NCBI RefSeq assembly: GCF_050003625.1
Contig: NC_134398.1
Coordinates: 65,418,891-65,482,890 of the forward strand
Length of the DNA stretch: 64,000 nucleotides
Source of the DNA: Haematobia irritans
Taxonomy: Eukaryota; Arthropoda; Insecta; Diptera; Muscidae
Direction: 5' to 3'
The notes below the pieces were generated by a model, which saw only the letters and a program-made list of their open reading frames with translations, did not search any database and was not told where the DNA came from. Positions 59,004-64,000 of this stretch are shown here, piece by piece; positions within the stretch are counted from its first letter, which is position 1, and each line of letters opens with the position of its first letter. The position numbers and the translations under genes are program-made.

Positions 59004-60900
59004 CAAGTATATACGGCCGTAAGTTCGGCCAGGCCGAATCTTATGTACCCTCCACCATGGATTGCGTAGGAACTTCTACTAAAGGCTGTCATCCATAATC
59101 GAATTACTTGGGTTGCGATAACACTTGCCGATGGCAAGGTATCGTAAAACTTTTTAACACTGTCTTCTAAATTGTAAGTTAGTCCATAAGGGTATATATT
59201 AAACAAAAAAAGGCCGATTAAATACGTATATAATTCAGTTTGACAAAATTTTCTATAGAAATAAAATTTTGACAAAATTTTCTATAGAAATAAAAACTTG
59301 ACAAAATTTTCTATAGAAATACAATGTTGACAAAATTTTCTATGGAAGTAAAATGTTGACAAAATTTTCTATAGCAATAAAATTTTGACAAAATTTTCTA
59401 TAGAAATAAAATGTTGACAAATTTTTCTATAGAAATAAAATGTTGACAAAATGTTCTATAGAAATAAAATGTTGACAAAATTGTCTATAGAACTAAAATG
59501 TTGACAAAATTTTCTACAGAAATAAATTTTTTACAAAATTTTCTATAGAAATAAAATTTTGACAAAATTTTCTATGGAAATAAAATGTTGACAAACATTG
59601 CTATAGAAATAAACTTTTTACAAAACTTTCTATAGAAATGAAATTTTGACAAAACTTTCTATAGTAATAAAATTTGACAATTTTTACATGGCTGTTAGAG
59701 GCCATATACTAACGAAATGTACCAAATTTCAACCGCATCGGATGACTTTTGCTCCTCCAAGAGGCTCCGGAGGTCAAATCTGGGGATCGGTTTATATGGG
59801 AGCTATATATAATTATGGACCGATATGGACCAATTTTTGCATGGTTGTTAGAGACCATATACTAACACCACGTTCTAAATTTCAATTGGATCGGATGAAT
59901 TTTGCTCATCCAAGAGGCTCCAGAGTTCAAATCTGGGGATCGGTTTATATGGGAGCTATATATAATTATGGACCGATATGGACCAATTTTTGCATGCTTG
60001 TTAGAGACCGTATACTAACATCAGGTACCCAATTTCAAACGGATCGGATGAATTTTGCCCCTCCAAGAGGCTCCGGAGGTCAAATCTGGGGATCGGTTTA
60101 TATGGGAGCTATATATAATTATGGACCGACATGGACCAGTTTTTGCATGGTTGTTAGAGACCATATACTAATACCACGTACCAAATGTCAATCGGGTAGG
60201 ATGAAGTTTGCTCCTCCAAGAGGCTCCGGAGGTCAAATCTGGGGATCGGTTTATATGGGAGCTATATATATTTATGGACCGATATGGACCAATTTTTGCA
60301 TGGTTGTTAGAGACCGTATACTAACATCAGGTACCAAATTTCAAGCGGATCGGATGAATTTTGCCCCTCCAAGAGGCTCCGGAGGTCAAATCTGGGGATC
60401 GGTTTAAATGGGGGCTATATATAATTATGGACCGATATGGACCAATTTTTGCATGGTTGTTAGAGACCGTATACTTAGACCACGTACCAAATTTCAACTG
60501 GATCGGATGAATTTTGCTGCTCCGGAAGGCTCCGCAAGCCAAATTTGGGGATCGGTTTATATGGGGGCTATACGTAAACGTGGGTCGATATGGCCCATTT
60601 TCAATACCATCCGACCTACATCAATAACAACTACTTGTGCCAAGTATCAAGTCGATGGCTAGTTTCGTTCGGAAGTTAGCGTGATTTCCACAGACGGACG
60701 GACAGCCGGACAGACGGACAGACGGAGAGACGGACGACGGAAGACGGACGGACGGACGGACGGACGGACATGCTTAGATCGACTCAGAATTTCACCACGA
60801 CCCAGAATATATATACTTTATGGGGTCTTAGAGCAATATTTCGATGTGTTACAAACGGAATGACAAAGTTAATATACCCCCATCCTATGGTGGAGGGTAT
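59004..60900 (-). mobile_element. DINE-1-like Helitron with tandem arrays, copy II
   Basis: Nearly identical to copy I (55,564-57,439), with the same termini, 29-bp array (59,238-59,690), 153-bp units and (GTCY)n core (60,692-60,770). Diagnostic changes in the frame read 'FQLDRMNFAAPEG' and 'CAKYQVDG', against 'FQPDRMNF' and 'CAKFQVDG' in copy I. The microsatellite is longer and irregular. It is inserted in an A-run in the mariner transposase with no clear TSD. Confidence 0.92.
60692..60770. repeat. (GTCY)n microsatellite core of copy II
   Basis: Reverse strand reads GTCC/GTCT tetranucleotides, broken by 'gagagac' and 'gacgacggaagac'. The equivalents are 57,256-57,311 in copy I and 62,936-63,018 in copy III. 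A (GTCY)n core is a hallmark of DINE-1 elements in Drosophila. Confidence 0.9.
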
Positions 60901-61317
60901 AAAAAATCATCAAGACAACGCACCAGGGCACAAGAGTGTTTTAACAATGGCTAAAATCAAAGAATTTAAAGTACGAGTTGCTTGACCAACCACCTTATTT
61001 TCCTGATTTAGCTCCCAGTGATTTTTACTTGTTCCCAAATCTAAAAAAAAATCCTTGTGGAATCGTTTTACCTTAATAGAATTGAATAGAAGATAGAATT
61101 GCTAGAAAAGCGTTGGACTAAGTGATTTTTTTTTTTTGAAAAAACTAAGTATTCTCTTTCGTTGATAGGCTAAGAAGTTTCCGAACCGCCCTCGTAAAGG
61201 CTGACATTTTTTTCAAATCCTTCAAATTTGTTTGGAGTTTGGACAAAATTTTTATAGCAGCTAATGCCCTGGGACGAAACACAATGTTTGCTACTTAGTT
61301 TAAAATTAATACTCATT

Positions 61318-62091
61318 ATTAAGGTCAAAGATTTCATGTCTTTAAAATACGAACGCAAATTTTTGTTTAGCATAGAAGACGCATTTCTCTAATATAAAGT
61401 GTTTTCCTTGTCCAAAGTCGAAAATGAAGTCGTATTGTCCTTATAATTAAGTGATTTGACTTAAAAATGCGTATCATAACATGAAAGAAAACATTTTTGC
61501 AAGAAAAAATCTTTAAATTTAATGAAATTTTCTTTAAATTTGTTGTCTTTTTGCATCTTGACTACAAAGCAAAAAGTCGTTCAAATATAGGACATTTTTT
61601 CAAAACTTTATTTTAAAGAAGATTTTTACTTGAAATATAGCATAATTTGAAAGAAAACATTTTTGGGCTAAGGTCAACTTGACTTTAATGATTCAGAAAA
61701 AATCTTTAAATTTAATGAAATTTTCTTTAAATTTGTTGTCTTTTTGCATCTTGACTACAAAGCAAAAAGTCGTTCAAATATAGGACATTTTTTTCAAAAC
61801 TTTATTTTAAAGAAGATTTTTACTTGAAATATAGCATAATTTCTACTGGAAGTCGAGTCTTAATTTGGAAAATAAAGTTGTCGTTAACTCGTCTTTAAAG
61901 GACTTTGATAGCATATGAAGAAAAAAAGCTGAAAAAGCGAAAAAAATCAAATTTGCTTCCTAGAAGCAAGTACACAAAACCAAATTTAAAAGAGAATTGT
62001 GTCTTAAAAGTATCTTTACTTGTATTCTCCGCTTTTTTGTCTTTTATAGTAAAGACAAAATCTTTGATACCGGGCATGCGTTTTTTCAGTG
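61318..62091 (-). mobile_element. CACTGAAAA-family element, left-truncated, with internal tandem duplication
   Basis: Runs from 'aggtcaaagatttcatgtc' to the terminus 'gcgttttttcagtg'. A segment of about 193 bp around 'tctttaaatttaatgaaatt' and 'aaaaagtcgttcaaatatag' occurs twice in direct orientation (starting about 61,511 and 61,704). The other terminus is missing. Confidence 0.75.
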
Positions 62092-62564
62092 TAAAAACAG
62101 TGAACCCACCAGGAAGGAAAATTTTGGTTAATTTTAGAAAATTTTAATTATTTCTAGAAAAATTCAACTAAACAGTATTAAAAAATAAGTAAATATTTTT
62201 CGACAAATTCAACAAAATTTATTAGGCATTATTAATTTTTCCACTTGTTCAAGAAAATTTTGTTGTTTGAAGGAAAAAATAGGAGTTCAAAAGTGCAAGA
62301 ATGTCTTTAGTATCATACTAAGTTCAATATGGGCACATTTCTAGTAAAATTTCCAATTTTAAAGAAATAACGAACTGTTTTGTGAGAAGTACGAATTTAG
62401 TAAATATTTATGCTTCATTTGTGTATAATTTTTTTCCCGATTTTTAGTTCATTTAACTAACGTACGCAAAAAATTATAAAACTCAAGGAATCTTACTCCA
62501 AACATAATAATTCCATGAACTAAAATTGGCTTTAGTGAAATAGAGGGTTCACTTTTTTTGAGTG
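62092..62564. mobile_element. CACTG/GAGTG TIR element (AGTGAACCC subfamily)
   Basis: Begins 'taaaaacagtgaacccacc' directly after the previous element's CAGTG and ends 'gggttcactttttttgagtg'. The interior matches 29,008-29,524 ('aaaattcaactaaacagtat', 'taataattccatgaactaaa'). The left terminus appears fused with its neighbour's right terminus. Confidence 0.75.
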
Positions 62565-62803
62565 TATCTAATAGCCCAATCATATTAGTTTCGAAATCTA
62601 CTAAAAGTGGATTTAAATCCCTTTTTATAAGGCAAATGACAGTTGAAATCTAGTTGAAGTGTATTTTGGAAGTGTAATGCGAATGAGCACAAAGCATTTA
62701 TTTAAAACATAATATCGATAATAATAAAAGTGAATTTTACTAGAGACGGATTCAAAGTTTATTTGGAATTTCTCAAAAACCATATAAGATAGAAATTCAT
62801 TTT
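62565..62803. other. No feature recognised
   Basis: AT-rich spacer before the last DINE-like element, with no reading frame of note. Confidence 0.4.
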
Positions 62804-64000
62804 TTATACCCTCCACCATAGGATGGGGGTATATTAACTTTGTCATTCCGTTTGTAACACATCGAAATATTGCTCTAAGACCCCATAAAGTATATATATT
62901 CTGGGTCGTGGTGAAATTCTGAGTCGATCTAAGCATGTCCGTCCGTCCGTCCGTCTGTCCGTCTGTCCGTCTGTCCGTCTCTCCGTCTGTCCGTCTGTCC
63001 GGCTGTCCGTCCGTCTGTGGAAATCACGCTAACTTCCGAACGAAACTAGCCATCGACTTGATACTTGGCACAAGTAGTTGTTATTGATGTAGGTCGGATG
63101 GTATTGAAAATGGGCCATATCGACCCACGTTTACGTATAGCCCCCATATAAACCGATCCCCAAATTTGGCTTGCGGAGCCTTCCGGAGCAGCAAAATTCA
63201 TCCGATCCAGTTGAAATTTGGTACGTGGTCTAAGTATACGGTCTCTAACAACCATGCAAAAATTGGTCCATATCGGTCCATAATTATATATAGCCCCCAT
63301 TTAAACCGATCCCCAGATTTGACCTCCGGAGCCTCTTGGAGGGGCAAAATTCATCCGATCCGCTTGAAATTTGGTACCTGATGTTAGTATACGGTCTCTA
63401 ACAACCATGCAAAAATTGGTCCATATCGGTCCATAAATATATATAGCTCCCATATAAACCGATCCCCAGATTTGACCTCCGGAGCCTCTTGGAGGAGCAA
63501 ACTTCATCCTACCCGATTGACATTTGGTACGTGGTATTAGTATATGGTCTCTAACAACCATGCAAAAACTGGTCCATGTCGGTCCATAATTATATATAGC
63601 TCCCATATAAACCGATCCCCAGATTTGACCTCCGGAGCCTCTTGGAGGGGCAAAATTCATCCGATCCGTTTGAAATTGGGTACCTGATGTTAGTATACGG
63701 TCTCTAACAAGCATGCAAAAATTGGTCCATATCGGTCCATAATTATATATAGCTCCCATATAAACCGATCCCCAGATTTGAACTCTGGAGCCTCTTGGAT
63801 GAGCAAAATTCATCCGATCCAATTGAAATTTAGAACGTGGTGTTAGTATATGGTCTCTAACAACCATGCAAAAATTGGTCCATATCGGTCCATAATTATA
63901 TATAGCTCCCATATAAACCGATCCCCAGATTTGACCTCCGGAGCCTCTTGGAGGAGCAAAAGTCATCCGATGCGGTTGAAATTTGGTACATTTCGTTAGT
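62804..64000 (+). mobile_element. DINE-1-like Helitron with tandem arrays, copy III (cut by window end)
   Basis: Starts TTATACCCTCCACCATAGGA, followed by 'aaagtatatatattctgggt', the (GTCY)n core (62,936-63,018) and 153-bp units to the window edge. It is in inverted orientation to copy II and shares copy II's diagnostic variants (the QLDRM and KYQVDG changes), so II and III are sister copies. The minus-strand frame 63,301-63,966 is the in-phase tandem unit and continues past the window. Confidence 0.92.

Larger units (their letters stand above)
58142..61080 (+). pseudogene. mariner transposase in three pieces
   Basis: Piece 1 (58,142-58,183) starts 'MEKLEMRAVIKYLHL', the usual mariner N-terminus. 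A SINE follows. Piece 2 (58,545-59,003) resumes near 'VGISNDRVHLILHEELQMKK', so roughly 75 codons of the HTH region are gone. It holds 'ITVDETWIHLYTPETK' with the first catalytic D, a TGA after 'SKQWTEA', and 'GKVMATVF'. A DINE-like element follows. Piece 3 (60,901-61,080) has 'HQDNAPGHKS' (second D) and, after a frameshift, 'PDLAPSDFYLF' (third D). The mariner assignment is secure and the gene is dead. Confidence 0.9.
57963..61194 (+). mobile_element. mariner (irritans-type, DD34D) carrying a SINE and a DINE-like copy
   Basis: 29-bp TIRs, 57,963-57,991 and 61,166-61,194, differ at two positions and share GTTCGGAAACTTCTTAGCCT. TA duplications are at 57,961-57,962 and 61,195-61,196. A SINE (58,184-58,531) and a DINE-like Helitron (59,004-60,900) interrupt the transposase gene. 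Removing them leaves about 1.0 kb against the usual ~1.3 kb, so some native sequence has also been deleted. Confidence 0.92.

Noticed and set aside
58639..59275. Minus-strand frames of 68 and 130 codons over the mariner and DINE-like sequence
   Set aside because: They overlap the recognised mariner transposase and the DINE-like terminus on the other strand, with no domain of their own.
47060..59690. 29-bp direct repeats as a CRISPR array
   Set aside because: There are no spacers: units abut directly, are A/T-only in character, and belong to DINE-like elements in a eukaryotic genome.
56207..60407. The 253-codon frames in DINE-like copies I and II as real genes
   Set aside because: They are in-phase translations of a 153-bp tandem repeat. 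The older copy at 20,446 has stops in the same frame and no known domain is present. Kept only as a finding to test.

Overview
The window is AT-rich eukaryotic DNA that reads as the repeat-dominated, intergenic or intronic DNA of a higher fly. Three signals point to a calyptrate and probably a muscid genome: DINE-1/INE-1-like Helitron relatives with a (GTCY)n core, a tRNA-headed SINE with a CCTAA tail, and dispersed 29-bp A/T repeats built on 'ATAGAAATAAAATTTTGAC'. The species is inference. I found no host gene I can defend. Every protein-like stretch I recognise is a broken transposase.

Layout. 1-859: relic repeats. 859-5,026: a SINE whose 3' tail is split by a hAT-type element (1,168-4,999, perfect 8-bp TSD). 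That element holds a Tc1/mariner DD41D transposon (1,266-2,572), DINE-like debris with 29-bp repeats, and a TIR element (3,872-4,776). 5,022-7,850: DINE-like pieces and a relic transposase. 7,854-12,153: two head-to-tail members of a CACGCA-terminated family. The second carries a piggyBac-type MITE (8,913-9,428) and a hAT-type element (9,974-11,872) that encloses a perfect 154-bp inverted repeat. 12,159-17,030: an apparently exact 2,437-bp tandem duplication, each unit with a textbook non-autonomous Helitron. 17,031-24,200: DINE-like elements, a short SINE and foldback elements. 24,200-26,964: no recognised feature.

26,967-28,229: a DD37E Tc1/mariner transposon with a frameshifted transposase. 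28,500-31,512: one DINE-like element broken by two insertions and a ~360-bp (AT)n tract. 33,536-36,815: more TIR elements. 36,816-39,960: mostly unassigned. 39,965-41,617: a minus-strand Helitron. 42,542-51,390: TIR elements, a SINE with a nested TTAA MITE, and a tRNA-like composite repeat. 51,605-53,503: DINE-like elements. 55,100-57,936: a TIR element carrying a DINE-like insertion. 57,963-61,194: an irritans-type mariner carrying a SINE and another DINE-like copy. 61,318-64,000: further repeats and an inverted DINE-like copy cut by the window end.

There is no operon-like or multi-gene system. The value of the window is its insertion stratigraphy: many elements have readable TSDs, and several have an 'empty site' elsewhere in the window, so order and mechanism can be read directly. 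The most unusual items are the exact tandem duplication, the perfect 154-bp hairpin, the 153-bp in-frame tandem repeats inside DINE-like elements, the CAC-terminated families with 2-bp TSDs not limited to TA, and tRNA-like Pol III boxes carried inside a TIR element family.
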